Below, one piece after another: positions 11,201-24,201 of a stretch of DNA of 64,000 bases. Below the pieces are notes generated by a model that made no database searches, was not told where the DNA came from, and saw nothing but the letters and a program-made list of their open reading frames with translations. Numbering within the stretch: position 1 is the stretch's first letter; each line of letters starts with the position of its first letter. Source of the stretch: Tamarix chinensis (taxonomy: Eukaryota; Streptophyta; Magnoliopsida; Caryophyllales; Tamaricaceae); NCBI GenBank assembly GCA_030549775.1, contig CM060178.1, positions 72,881,152 through 72,945,151 on the forward strand, read 5' to 3'. Both the position numbers and the translations under genes were made by a program.

Positions 11201-14200
11201 CTCAAGAGTTTGGAAATAGAGGAGAAAATCAACAAGATCCGGTGGTGCCAAACAGCTAATAGTGCACTGTTTCTGCTTTCAACTAATGATAAAACCATAA
11301 AATTTTGGAAGGTTAGAAACATAATCCATTGGGGCATGGAAATTGACTTTTCCTTGAGCGTCTCCAAGAGGGGAACTGAATTCAGTTACCCTTTTGTATG
11401 TACTTGATTTTCTGTCCAAATAATCTACGATGGTCAGAAACTTTGATGTGCTCTTCGTCTTTACAGCTTTAATTGCATTCTCCTTTCCCCATTCTCCTTA
11501 TTTTTCACGTTCATTGTATCCACAGAGGCTCAATATTTTTCCCAATACATGACCTAATATTTGGAATGACAGACTAGTCAATGGATGATATCATTGTAGT
11601 TCTCTGGATAAGAAGTTCAAATATGCTTCCTTGTTGTTTTGCTGAAGTGTAACATTGAGGCTCCATAAGATGGTTGCTATGTTGCACCAGATCTGCGTCA
11701 GGGGGTTAAATTTATATGGGTGCATAAAATGCTGAGATTAGCATTTTGGTCCGGATGGAAAGGGTTGTATTTAGGAATTATGGACAGTAAGGTTAGGAAC
11801 TGTATTAGACAAAAGTGGGCTAATCCTTTATTGTCAGTGGCAAGGTTGAAATATGGTGATTCTCCTTGGATAACTTTTGGTGATTAGTTGTTTCTTTCAT
11901 TCTCTTTCTTTCCTTCTTTCTTTTGGTGAAAAAAGGTGTGCTGATTCTTTCCTTTAGGTACTGTTGAAACTCATGACACTGAGATTTCCATATTACAGTT
12001 TTGTACTTTTTGATTGCTCCTCTTAGCAGGCACCTCTTGTTAGAACTTCATATTCTTCTCATACACACATACATCCCTTTTTGGATCAAAAAGGAAATAT
12101 TAAACTGTTTATATGAAGGAAATGCTAGAAAAAGGCGGATGGTAGTTCCTAGTCTCTATAGGGCTTACTAGTTACTAAAAGTCTTGCCTCGAGTAACTAA
12201 TGAAGTTGCACCATTTGTTTAAAACCTCATATGTTTGTATGTTTTGTAGGGAACAATCATGCCTGGGTACATTTTGTGCATGTCCTCAGTCTATTGAAGA
12301 TCATTGGCAGGAAACTCAGCGATATAGAAAATTGTATTTTAAATGGGAATTACATAAAAATGCCTTAGATGCATTGTCCTACCATGGAATAGTTAATGAA
12401 AAGCTTCAAATCATGAACATGCCTTTAGATGACAAAATATTCCTACCTTCTGGATTTTGCATCTTTGAATTCATCTGGGATCTGCATCATTTTATTTTTT
12501 CCTTCTGTTTGTTATCTGAATGTGCTAGTACTTGCAGAAGATAATCTGTGGTACGATGACGGGGTTGGCAATGGGCATGGCTGTGTTTCTCCTTAGGAAT
12601 CCAATTTCCCTGCTATAATACATACATAATAGTATTACATTGCTGTACTGAATCACCGATCATGAGCAGCTGTCTACAGTTTTTTTTTTGGGCTAAATTT
12701 TTGTTTTAATGGGTGCATGTAAATTCATTGTTGTGTATATGTCTTCAGCTAACTTGTGGTTGTTTACTGTGGCAATCAGTTTTCCTTCTGTAGTTGATTT
12801 TTTACCCTTCTTTTATAATATGGCAGGTCCAAGAAAAGAAACTCAAGAAGATTGCTGACATGAATGTTGACCCTTCAAAATCTTCAGTAAATGGCTGTGT
12901 TGCAAGTTCAAGCATTTCAAATAGTCTGAAACCATATATTGCAAATGGTGGATATCCAGACAAATTAGGCAGTTCCTTGGCTGGTGACCCCTCATTTCCA
13001 CCAGGAGGAATCCCATCACTGCGGTTACCTGTGGTAGTTGTGCCTTACCGTACTGATTTTGAGTGACCATCAATCCCCCCTTCCCTTGGTTCAAGGAAAA
13101 AAAAATTGAAATTAGAAAACTTGTTCTTTCTTTTGGGATTGGGTATTGAACAAGCAATAAAATCGCAGTCGCGATTGCGGTTGTAGTCGTAGTATTATGG
13201 TATCAGAGTATCACAAACGATATTTTATATGCTGCGGTTATTGCGGCGTGATTTTTTTATATTTTTTTCACCATAAATATTAACAAATAATAGTAAATAT
13301 TGACATATATTGGTAAATATCGATAAAATATTGGCAAATATTGGGTGATAACCGATATATCATTGATAAAGATGCAAATTTCTAAATTCATTGTGTATTG
13401 CCAATTTTGTGTATTAACCGACCCAAAATCCGATAAATAGCAACCGATATTGCATATTGGGACTAATATTTAATTGTATGGTATTGAGTAAATCACTAGT
13501 TTAACTTTGAAACTATTGATATCAGAGTATTATGTTGGAGGTCCTGTAGGCTCTAAAAATAGTTGCCGCTTGTGATATTGCATTTGACACACCTCCAACT
13601 TAAACATTGCGTCTTGTAAGATTTTATTATGCATGCACATCATTTAGCAGCAATATTCTTTTATAAGGACATAATTTGCCATTCTATCTGATACTTGAAA
13701 CTTTTTGTCACATTTTTTTTTTTTGTTTCTTGAAAGATTTGTGCCTTTCTGATGTCTCTTTTGTGCCAAGTTGAGATGTTTTAATTCAAATTATTTATTG
13801 AGGCTTGTTTGGATTTTTTTTTCTGGAAATTTGCTTTCCCTTTTCATGATTCATGTCTTGAAGATCACTGGGGGGCACCTGAATTTCTTCAATCTCTGTA
13901 ATACCTTTGAAGTTTGGATACTCACAAACTCAATATATTAGGTGTTTTTTTGTCCACCCAACTTTTTGCTTTTGTCGAAACATTGTGGGGGCTAATGCTG
14001 ATGATACGATTTACAGGTTACCAGCCATGAGACAAGCCTTGTTGCTAGATGTCGAAGAGTATATGCTCATGCACATGATTATCACATCAACTCTATCTCA
14101 AATAACAGGTGAACTCATTGTTCTATTTATACATGTTATACAAGTTGAATGTGTCCTCTAGATCTGAAGAAATAATTCTTGTTAAATATCATTGTTTGGT

Positions 14201-17200
14201 TTCTTTTGGTCACCATTATTGTTTCTCTTGATCTCTATCTTGTTCAGGGGAAGCTTAAGCTATCTGCCTCCTTGAGACTGACCTATTTATATCTTGATCA
14301 TTTACTTTTAGACTTGCATTGATCTCATTCTGCAGAGGATGTCAATAATGATCTTTTACTACACATTATCATTAGATGAAGACTGAACTTTCATGGGCTG
14401 ATACTTTCGCCCCTCTTCTCCCCCACCCTTCTTTTCTCTTGGTTATAAGGGCTGCTACGTTTCATTTGCTTGCTTACTTTTGTCAGTGGTGTCAGTTTTA
14501 ATGAGTTATCCTCTCTCTCTCTCTCTCTCTCTCTCTCCCCCTCTCTATTTATTTCTATTTTTTATGTAGAGCTAGATTTTGTATGTTTGTTTTCCAGCTG
14601 TTTGTGTAGGTTTTGGATTGAGGATCCTGGCTGCTCTCTGAATCTTTATCTCATCTCAGTTTTGTTAGTCTATTTTAAGTCTATATGCTGGGTGTTCTGA
14701 AGGCAGAGGAAGCCAGTATTCTATTGTGTGTACCTCTCTTGATTTTTAAGCCATTTATATGTGAATAATGGTGGAATATGTATAGCAGATGTATGAGTTC
14801 CTGAAGTATTTTCGGAACATGTGAAGAATGGTGCTTGTAAAATTTAGTTATTTATTTGGATTTTCCATCTTTGTTGTCGTTCATCTGCAGCGATGGAGAG
14901 ACTTTTATATCAGCTGATGATCTGCGTATAAATCTTTGGAACTTGGAGATAAGCAATCAGAGTTTCAATATTGTGGATGTGAAGCCCCAAAACATGGAGG
15001 ATCTAACAGGTACAGTCTATTGTTTTTAATGGTTATATCAATGGATAAATGTTTTTATTGCTATGTTCAAATTGTTTTCCTTTGGGAATTACCAAGCTGT
15101 GGCTTTATTCAGGGTACCTTTCTTTGTTTCCATTTGGATGGAAAACCTCTAATATGAACCAGAATGGTACTGGAATTGTGCTCTAGGTATTAGATTTTGT
15201 AACTTATATCAGCTTTCTGTGAGATTGTCAATAACCATTGCAATTAAGATCATCTTGGCTGCCTAATAAAATCTCTATTGGATTCATTTGTGTTGCTGAA
15301 CGCAATCTTTGACATTGTATCCCGGCTAATGAGAAGGGCCCTTTTGTTCTCCATATGATGGCCCGCTTTTATGCTTGATCTCTGCTAACTAATTGTTGGT
15401 TGTTACTATCTTGCGTTTCTTGCCTCTATTAGTTTTGTATTTGGTCTTATGATAATTTTTTTTTCTCTTTGCTTTTTGCAGAGGTAATAACATCAGCTGA
15501 GTTCCATCCCAGCCACTGTAACACATTAGCATACAGTAGCTCCAAAGGGTCAATTCGCCTTATTGATTTACGGCAGTCAGCCTTATGTGATACTCATGCC
15601 AAACTGTGAGTGTTTCGCTAATTCTTTGTTCTTGCAATTTGGCTCTACATTTTCCCTGGAAAGCAAGAGTAATTGAGGGGGAAGACATTTTTGTCTTACT
15701 TTTCAAGGTTGTGAGGGGAAAGACTTTTACTTCTTACTTTTCAAGGGGTGGGACCAAGCAATAAAATCGCGGTTGCAATTGTGGTCGCGGTGTTGCGGTA
15801 TCGGAGTGTTGTGAACGATATTTTATATAATGCAGTTGTTGCGGCGTGATTTTTTATTCTTTTTTCATAATAAATATTAGCAAATACCAGTAAATATCGG
15901 CAAATATCGGTAAATATCGGTAGAATATCGGCAAATATCGGTCGATAACCGATATATCGCCGATAAATATGTGAAATTCTAAATCCACCGTGTATCGCCA
16001 ATTTCGGGTATTAGCTGACCCAAAATCCGATAAATATCGGCTGATATTGCGTATCGGGACCGATATTTAATTATATGGGTGAGACCAAGGTTTCTGCAGC
16101 AGAGAAGACTTTTTTCAAGTCTTTCTTCCTTAGAGTTGATGACTATTTTTTGTGTTTGCAGGTTCGAGGAACAGGAAGCACCTGGTTCAAGATCATTTTT
16201 TACAGAAATTATTGCTTCTATTTCTGATGTTAAATTTTCAAAGGATGGGAGATACATACTGAGTCGTGATTACATGACACTCAAGGTTCGAAATTCTTTT
16301 TGTTTGCTACTGCTTAAAGCCTCATTCTTTGGTTTCTATTTGTAGTGATTAGGCATTGCTGTGTCTGGCCCTGTCAGATTACACTATTTGGCTTGTAGTG
16401 TAAGGTGACCAGCAAAATGGTTGTTGTGGAATGCTTATTGGAACCTATTGTTGTTTCTAGTATTCTGTGAATGAATGTAGATTGTGTGATGGAAAAGATT
16501 GGGCTAGTGCATTAGAAACTTTTTACTGAAAAGATTCTAAGGGTGTGAAAAAGATATAAAAGGGGAAGGTGGATATGCGGCTATTTTTTAACTGCAGCAC
16601 TACTTATATCTCTGATAGAGTGCATGCTTTTTCCACTTCACTCCCTCACTCTTGACTGATATTTCGATTGAGATGTTGAACACAAGCCCTTCATTATCTT
16701 GAGACTTTGTGAGATAAACAAAAGTTTCAGTTACCTCAGTCACCTTCATAGGCTAACGGAGGTGCGTTTTCATCTCAGTCAATCTCCTTCCCTCACATTT
16801 TTACACCTGAACCTGGGGAATGGAGGTGGACTTACAATGTTGACCTTGATACACCTCAACCCAAAGAATGCATACATTTAAGACTAAAACATGCTGGGTC
16901 AATACAAAACTGAGAAAGCAGTTCACATCAAAGGGTATACAGGCTGGTGGGCAAATAATTAAATGAGAAAAGTCTGTGACTTAAATATCTTATTTTGCTT
17001 AGTGTGTTTGTATTCTTATACGCAAATGTTTTTTATTGAGCTTTCAGCTATGGGATATCAACATGGATTCAGGTCCTGTTGCAACCTTTCAGGTTCATGA
17101 ATACTTGAGACCAAAGGTGGGTGTTTATTTGATGCTTTGACCATTGACAATGGCCTTGTACCCTGCTGTTGACTTATCTTCTTGTTTATGTTCAGCTGTG

Positions 17201-17924
17201 TGATTTGTACGAAAATGACTCAATCTTTGATAAATTCGAGTGTTGTCTGAGTGGGGACGGTCAGCGAGTGGCAACAGGATCTTACAGGTGTGTGCATTTT
17301 CGTGTAATGAAATTTTTTCTATGAACACTTATTTTTCATCTGTAGATCTTATTGGTTCTCATGGTTGAACTTTCTTTTGTAGCAATCTATTCCGTGTGTT
17401 TGGTTGTGCGCCATCCAGTTCGGAGGCGACAACTTTAGAAGCCAGCAAAAATCCTATGAGGTACTTTTGATGCTAGCCTTTATTCACTATAGAGGTTCTA
17501 ATCAGACAAATTTTCATGGTATGGATTTGTGGTAATGTAGGCGACAAGTGCAAACCCCGTCAAGGCCCTCTCGGTCCCTGAGCAGTATAACACGGGTTGT
17601 CAGAAGAGGTGACTTCTCTTTCTTCCTTCACCTCCCCATCTGGTCAGATTGTTAATTTGTTGCTTCAGTATTGAGATAGATCTCTTTTGCTTGCCATTGT
17701 TTAGTACTACATCGGTTGATTGGTTCATTGGATTAATGGAACTTAAAAGGAAGAGTAAAGAAAGAAACTTTGTATTTTCTGTAACAGGAGGGGAAAGCCC
17801 TGGGGTTGATGCCAATGGAAATTCTTTTGACTTTACAACAAAATTACTTCACCTAGCGTGGCACCCAACAGAGAACTCGATTGCTTGTGCCGCTGCAAAC
17901 AGCTTGTATATGTACTATGCGTAA
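8274..17924 (+). CDS. Serine/threonine protein phosphatase 2A 55 kDa regulatory subunit B (B55/PR55)
   Basis: Encodes the B55 subunit that docks on the PP2A scaffold/catalytic dimer and selects substrates; B55 proteins form a seven-bladed WD40 propeller. Coding exons: 8274-8409, 10781-10884, 10969-11067, 11192-11311, 12827-13033, 14017-14108, 14891-15009, 15482-15605, 16162-16285, 17048-17116, 17196-17287, 17383-17460, 17541-17608, 17788-17924. All introns are GT-AG and all joins keep frame. The CDS is 1569 nt (522 residues), close to the roughly 500-515 usual for plant B55. The two family signatures are present: [15 protein letters not shown] (about residues 113-127) and [14 protein letters not shown] (about 241-254). 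[20 protein letters not shown] lies near the C-terminus, which ends in YMYYA. The N-terminus is glycine-rich ([11 protein letters not shown]). The start is supported by an in-frame upstream stop. No disabling change was seen. It resembles the Arabidopsis ATB alpha/beta type; which paralogue cannot be decided. Confidence 0.95.
9977..10236 (+). repeat. 131-bp tandem duplication in intron 1 of the PP2A gene
   Basis: Two adjacent copies (about 9977-10105 and 10108-10236) begin GGCACTTTCTTTCCCTG and end CATTTTCCGAC. Only a few differences are visible, for example GGCATAGAAA versus GGCAAAGAAA and CATTTATT versus CATTCATT. The near identity points to a fairly recent duplication. It lies well away from the splice sites. 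Confidence 0.9.
13153..13479 (+). mobile_element. Short non-autonomous DNA transposon (MITE family M1, copy 1) in PP2A intron 5
   Basis: 327 bp starting AGCAATAAAATCGC and ending TTTAATTGTAT. Flanks are GGTATTGAACA (13142-13152) and GGTATTGAGTA (13480-13490), an 11-bp target duplication with two mismatches, of which the first 8 bp are identical. The ends show a weak inverted similarity (AATAAAAT..CGGT). The middle has repeated ATATTGGTAAATATCG-like units. No coding capacity. The 9-11 bp duplication suggests Mutator-like (MULE) origin, but hAT (8 bp) is possible. Confidence 0.7.
14511..14543. repeat. CT microsatellite in PP2A intron 6
   Basis: About 13 CT dinucleotides followed by CCCCCTCTCT, inside intron 6 and far from both splice sites. 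Confidence 0.9.
15757..16076 (+). mobile_element. MITE family M1, copy 2, in PP2A intron 8
   Basis: 320 bp with the same start (AGCAATAAAATCGC) and end (TTTAATTATAT) as copy 1. Flanks are GGGTGGGACCA (15746-15756) and GGGTGAGACCA (16077-16087), an 11-bp duplication with one mismatch. It shares with copy 1 the segments TTGCGGCGTGATTTTTT and GACCCAAAATCCGATAAAT. A short tandem run of AAATATCGG units lies at about 15890-15945. Its right end is only about 85 bases before the exon 9 acceptor at 16161, so a branch point must lie in the short remaining stretch. Confidence 0.8.
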
Positions 17925-19455
17925 CAGAAGGGGTCTGGCAGATTTGTATCTGTTGCTTCGGTTAACTATTTTTGGGGTTATTCCTGGAGAAGGAGGTTTT
18001 TCCCTTCCCACCATAGGCGCGGTTTGATGAAGTGATACCCTTTTGTGATGGATAGCCCAATCTACTCACCATTACCAGCTGCTATCACCGATTACACATG
18101 GACGAAGCTCAACTTTGGGTCCCTGTTTGCAGCTTAGCTTCTCAAATTGTGTTACCGCCCATAAGCCATAATTTCCTAATTTTTGGGTTTAGTTCTATAT
18201 TTTTTTAACCTTTATTGCTGCTTACAGATAGAAATGCAGCTCTGTTTGAATTGTGTTGGGATGAAATCCGGGGTAAAAATTGTGTTTGTAGCGCCCCACA
18301 ACCAGAAACTCAAGGGATGAATGTTTTATATGATCTGCCATTAGGATTAAGATGAATGTAGTTTTTATTACCCAAATTGTCTTGCGGTAAGCTGTTAAAA
18401 ACATGTAGTGCATTGATTTATTATTTGCTTTCAAATATGAATAGAGCCTTTTTTTTTTGCCCTTTTCAAATACTGTTGGAATTAAATGTTCAATATATTA
18501 CGAGGGGGATTCTTTGGTTGTGAGAATGTTGCAACTTTCGTATTTAGTGAAAATTGTTTTTGTAGTCTCTCAGGTGCCTTCATTTGCGGCGCCCTCGTCC
18601 TATGTATTTGAAGATCATGAATCATGATGACAATAGAAATTTTAGTATTGTATTTGTTTGTCATTCTATAGATAATCGCGTCTATATACTGGATTCCTAG
18701 TGTATGTCCTGATTGTAGTTTAACCAGCTGATCTTAGTGATCCATTGCAAACATTTGTTAAATTTTTTAATGGTCTTTTCTCTCATGACAGTCTTAGGGT
18801 CATTAATGAACATTTAATTTTATTTTTAAAATAGTATTACGTTAGGAAATGCCTATAGTGAAGATATCCGGTAAGATTTACTAAAATTTAAACAGAAAAT
18901 ATATTAAAAAAAGTTGATGCTCCCTCGTTTCAGACGACTTGTAGCCAACACCACTTCGTCATCGAATCTCTCACCGACTACTCGCCTTTGACTTCTGTGG
19001 GCACCACCAGTTGCCGTCGGCAGCACAAGACTGCCCCCGACAGCACCGCACTGCCACCAACAACTTTGAGTTGTATTTCGGCGTTCAAAAGAATGAAGAA
19101 ACTAAATAAGGAAGTGCACAAATCAAACATACAACAAGAACAAATTTAACAAATCTAATAGAAAACAAATAAACAAATAAGCTTTGAATTCATTTTTAGA
19201 ATCAGTCTGAAGTCAATTTCAAATATGAAAAAAAAAGAAATAGAAAAAGAAGAAGAAGAACAATCGGTCTAGAATTTCTAAACATTATCGGAATATGATG
19301 AAGATGACTTCATCGGTAGATATAGGCTGAGTGAGCAATCACTGGTTGTGGTTGACGGGTAAGCTGGTGGTGTTGACGGAAAGAAATGGAAAATATTGCC
19401 AAAAATAATGGTACTAAAGGTTGGTGGTGCTAACTGGGAGGAAATAATGAGGTTG
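17925..19455. other. 3' flank of the PP2A gene and intergenic DNA
   Basis: The first few hundred bases should hold the 3' untranslated region; no perfect AATAAA was found, only variants such as AATAGA near 18441. A GC-richer patch with repeated GGCAGCAC / CCACCA motifs lies at about 18930-19070. No coding region is supported before the retrotransposon LTR. Confidence 0.45.
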
Positions 19456-19840
19456 TGATGCGGCCTAAACCTCCTGTGGTGATGTCCTTGGAATTATGGC
19501 AGCTCCAACAAGGCCTAAGAGGACCATTAAGCAACCAGCCAAGCTACTCAACTGATCGGGCACACTATTACTAGAATATCTGGAATATTTTCTTATTTCT
19601 TCTTCTATTATTTTCTTTGTAACGTGTAGTATCATCTGTGGCTGATTAGGTTGGTTGTTAGAGCCTGATGTATGTGGCAATATCTCCTCTCGTTTGTTAT
19701 AACCGACACACTCTATTTATATTGGAGTGATTATGAAGGAAAGGTAGAGAATTATTTTTAGCTAACTCCCTCGACTAGACTCTTCCTCAACCCATTTCTT
19801 TTCTGGAGCTTACTCATGCTCGAAGTGAGTGGCACCATCA
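19456..19840 (+). repeat. 5' LTR of the 5.1-kb chromovirus
   Basis: Begins TGATGCGGCC and ends GGCACCATCA (TG..CA). It shares with the 3' LTR long blocks such as GGCTGATTAGGTTGGTTGTT and CACACTCTATTTATATTGGA. The primer-binding region should follow directly (TTTTTGGTGCTTTCATTG). Confidence 0.92.
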
Positions 19841-19869
19841 TTTTTGGTGCTTTCATTGAGAGGCCGACC

Positions 19870-22800
19870 ATGGCCAAGGAGGATGTGCATAATACTAGAT
19901 CCAAAAGCACTGATGAAACGTTAAACTAGATCAGAGAAACCCTTCAACACCACAAAACCGCCATTGCCGCCCTCACCCAGACTATGAATAACCAGTTTGC
20001 AAAAATTCTCCACAAACTGGAAGGTACCAGCACTAGTAGTACCCTGAACCAGATAGCGCCACAACTACCCACCATCTTGGCTACACCCACTCCTAAAAAT
20101 TCTGCACCGACAATCGTTGCTGCTAAACCTCCAAAATGTGAACTCAGTACCTTTGATGGATCGAATCCGTCGGATTGGATATTTAAGGCCGAGCGATACT
20201 TCACCTTCCATAATACCTCTGACGAGCAACGAGTTGATCTTGCTAGTTTTTACATAACCGGGCAGGCCCTTACTTGGTTTTAATGGATGTATCAGAACCG
20301 CCAACTTTCTTCATGGTTAGCTCTCACTCGTGCCATGGAACAAAGGTTTGGACCCTCTTCGTTTGATAACCCTCAAGCTACTTTGTTTAAGTTTACACAA
20401 ATCGGATCAATGGAAGATTACCAATCCATGTTTGAAAACACCAGCAATTAGATTACCAATTTACCCCTGGATGCCCTCATCAATTGCTTCCTCTCTGGCT
20501 TGAAACCAACAATCAGGATTGAATAGGCTGTTCTCAAACCTACCCATATTGCCTAGGCCTTTGATATGACTAAATTGGTGGAGAACAAACTAAATGAATC
20601 CCAAGCTCCCTTCAATCGAAACCTAAACTCCAAAAACTCACCTACCCCAAACACACTTCCACCACTATTATCCCTTCCCCCTAGACCACCACCATCGCAG
20701 AATCCATCATCTAGCATCCGAAAGCTCAACCCATAGGAACAAAAGCATAGGAGAGCACAGGGGTTATACTTTAATTGTGATGAAAAATACCATCACGCCA
20801 CAAATGTAAAAATCCACGAATTTTATTCTTACTGCTTGAGGAGGCACCAGAAATGGAACTCTCCCGTGGAGAAACACCTGAACCACCATACTTGGCACCA
20901 GAAGTTGAGCCTGAAGTATCAATGCAAGCAATGATGGGTGCATCATGTCCTAATTCTCTTTGGCTACTAGCCACTATACATTGTCACCCAATTTCTGCGT
21001 TAGTTGATATAGGAAGCACACATAATTTCCTCCACCCATGCATAATTCAGTTCTTGGGAATTCTAGTAGACAAGTGCTAGGGATTCGCCATCATGGTGGG
21101 ACACGGAGACAAGATTTATACACAGGGTGCATGTCGAGGAGTAACCATGGTGATACAAGGACACATGTTCAATGTCGATTTTCACTCATTACAGTTGGCG
21201 GGCACCAACGCTATTTTGGGTGTTCAATGGCTGGCATCTTTAGGGCCAGTCATGATAGATCACAAAAAGATGACCCTAGCATTCAAACAAGAAGGACAAA
21301 CCATTCATTTTACGTGCCTGAATACCCCCTCTAGCCCAGATCTCATCACACCCCAACAGCTTAAAAGACTTCAGTCCACTTGCTCCCTTTCACCCTACTT
21401 TCGTTTGGAACCTACCGATTATGGGTTGATGGCCCATACTCCAGCCGCACCTCTACACCCGCAGATCCAACAAATTCTAGACTAGTATGGCTCTATTTTT
21501 GACATACCCAAGGAGCTTCCTCCTCACCGAGCTTTGGACTACCATATCAACCTTAACCCACATACTCAACCTATCAACGTTAAACCTTATCAGTATCCAT
21601 ATTTCCAAAAATATGAAATTGAGAAGCAAGTTCAAGAGATGCTACAAGCTAAAATTATTCAATCTTCCACAAGTCCATTTTCCTCCCCGATTATCTTGGT
21701 TAAAAAGAAGGATAGAACATGGCGTTTTTGTGTTAACTATAGGGCACTTAATGCCATCACAATTAAGGATAGGTTCTCTATTCCTATGTTGGAGGAGCTA
21801 TTAGATGAATTATATGGGGCTACTTATTTTTCAAAATTGGATTTATGAAGCGGCTATTTCCAAATATGGGTTCACCCATTCGATATACTGAAAATTGCTT
21901 TTCATATGCATGAGGGTCATTATGAATTTCTCGAAATGCCTTTTGGCTTGATAAATGCTCCATCCACCTTCCAAGCTAATATGAATTCCATCTTCAAGCC
22001 TTACCTCCAAAAATTCATACTCGTCTTTTTTGATGACATTCTCATATATAGCCCTTCCTGGATTACTCACCTCTCACACCTAAACACTACTCTTGGAATA
22101 CTAGCCCAACATTGTCTTTATGCTAAGTTACCTAAATGTGCTTTTGGGCTTACTAAACTTAACTATCTCGGCCATGTCATTTCAGGTCGAGGAGTACATG
22201 TTGACCTAGAAAAAATTTAGTCCATGCTAAATTGGCCCAAACCAGAATCCATTACAAGCTTGCAGGGTTTTTTGGGCCTAACAAGATATTATAGGAGATT
22301 TTCCATCATTACACCACCATTACAAGTCCCCTCACAGAATTGTTAAAAAACAAAAAGCCTTCTAGTGGAGCCCAACAACCTAACTTGCTTTTGATCGGTT
22401 GAAAGATGCTATTACTCATACTTTGGTCTTGCGTCTTCCCAACTTCAAAGAGCCATTTTCAATCCACACTAATGCTTTTGGTTCAGCGGTGGGAGTTGTT
22501 CTCTCCCAAAATCAACATCCTATGGCCTTTTATAGCCAACGTCTTCCCTCTCACTTAGCTAAGTCATCTACATATTCCCGGGAAATGTTTTCCATCACTA
22601 TAGCTGTTAAAAAGTGGCAGCATTATCTTCTTGGTCGACCCTTCAATGTTATTACAGGTCATCAAAGCCTGTGTCAACTAATGACTCAAACTATCCAAAT
22701 CCCAAAACAATAGTAGTGGCTTGTGAAGCTATTAGGATTTGACTTCTCTATCCACTATAAACTAGGATTGGAGAATACAGTTGCTGATGGGTTGTCTCAC

Positions 22801-24180
22801 TGGGCATCAGAGGCTACCAACCTAGTTTTTATAGGACTAGAATTCACCACTGTCAATGAGATCCGGCATGCCACAGAAGAAGATATTGAAGCACAAAAAA
22901 TTATAAAAAGTATCCAGTCTAGTTCGTCACCTTTCAATTTAAGGAATGGACTCCTTTATATGACAAATCAACTCTTTATTCCAATCACTGGAGGATTGCA
23001 AGTTAAACTCCTAGAAGCCTATCACAATTCTAAGATTGGGGGTCACTCGAGAATTAAAGGAACCTTAGCTCATCTTTCAACTAATTTTTATTATCCCAAA
23101 TGGCCATAGAGGTGCACGAATATGTAAAGGGTTGTCCTGTGTGCCTCCAAGTTAAACCTAAGAATTAGTCACCTAAAGGACTTCTTCAGCCCTTACTGGT
23201 GCCTAGTCAAATATATGAAGATATATCGATGGATTTTATTACCCACTTACCTCCTAGCTCGGTTAAGACTACTATTTGGGTTATGGTCGACCGGTTATCC
23301 GAATATGCACATTTCTGTGCCCTTCCAACATCAGTAACAATTGCTCAACTTGCCTGACACTTTGTCTAGGTGTATGTAAGGTGCATGGTATTGAACTACA
23401 AATGAGCAGCTCTTACCATCTGTAGTCCAACGAGCAAATGAAAGTAGTGAACCATTGTCTTCACACATATTTACGGGCCATGGTGGGAGACACACCTAGT
23501 AAGTGGGCAAGATGCTTACCTTGGGCTGAATGGTGGTACAACACATGTCGATATTCCTCTATTGGAGTCTCACCCTTTCAAGCAGTATATGGACGACCTC
23601 CCTAAGTATTATCAGACTATCTTCCTAACACGAATAATGTAAATAAGTTGGATGAGTGGCTAGGTGATCGTGATTAGTTGCTTAAGATGATTAAACGTAA
23701 TTTTCTTTGTGTTCAAGTCCGTATAAAAAATTAGGCTGATTGGTATCGCATTGATAAGGAGTTTCCAGTGGGTACTTGGGTGTTTGTCAAGTTACAACCC
23801 TATCGCCAGCTCTTTATTCGTCAAACCAGTCAACAAAAGCTCTCCAAGAGCTACTTTGGGCCATACCAGATTGTGGAATGCATTGGTTAGGTGGCCTACA
23901 AGCTTCTACTACTTGACTATGCTCGAATTCATCCTATTTTTCATATATCGTTTCTAAAACTTTGCCTAGATCTTACCGTTGTAACACACACACCCCTGCC
24001 ACTTGCTTCTCATGATGGCCGCCCAGTATATCAATCAGCATGAGTGCTTCAACGCAGGTAGCACAAAGGATCTCAGTAAGATCTGGTTTAATGGGAAGGA
24101 TGTGATGCTCAAGAATCCACTTGGGAAAATCTTGAGCAATTCATTGCAAGTTTTCTAGCCTTTTACCTTGAGGGCAAGGT
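19870..24180 (+). pseudogene. gag-pol pseudogene of the 5.1-kb chromovirus
   Basis: The likely original start is ATG at 19870. Readable pieces in order: gag (19984-20283 and on, with CELSTFDGSNPSDWIFKAER); a degraded zinc knuckle near 20770 (only the second Cys and a His are evident); protease around DIGSTHNF (about 21008); RT from 21534 with FCVNYRALNA and FFDDILIYS (about 22028); RNase H around GSAVGVVLSQ (about 22480); the HHCC region near 23020-23150; the integrase core from about 23220 (SMDFITHLPP); and a chromodomain-like end with WEGCDAQESTWENLEQF (about 24092). In-frame TAG/TGA codons occur throughout, for example inside the LDL-SGYFQ motif at 21846-21848. Several can be explained by C-to-T or G-to-A changes. 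Confidence 0.9.
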
Positions 24181-24201
24181 CATTCTCTTAGGGAATGGTG
24201 A

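Noticed and set aside
12200..12544. 114-residue open frame inside PP2A intron 4
   Set aside because: No recognisable domain, no splice context that fits the conserved protein, and the canonical exons 4 and 5 join cleanly without it.
15741..16257. Minus-strand open frames rich in Tyr/Ile/Arg
   Set aside because: They fall on the AAATATCGG repeats of MITE copy 2 and on exon 9 in antisense.
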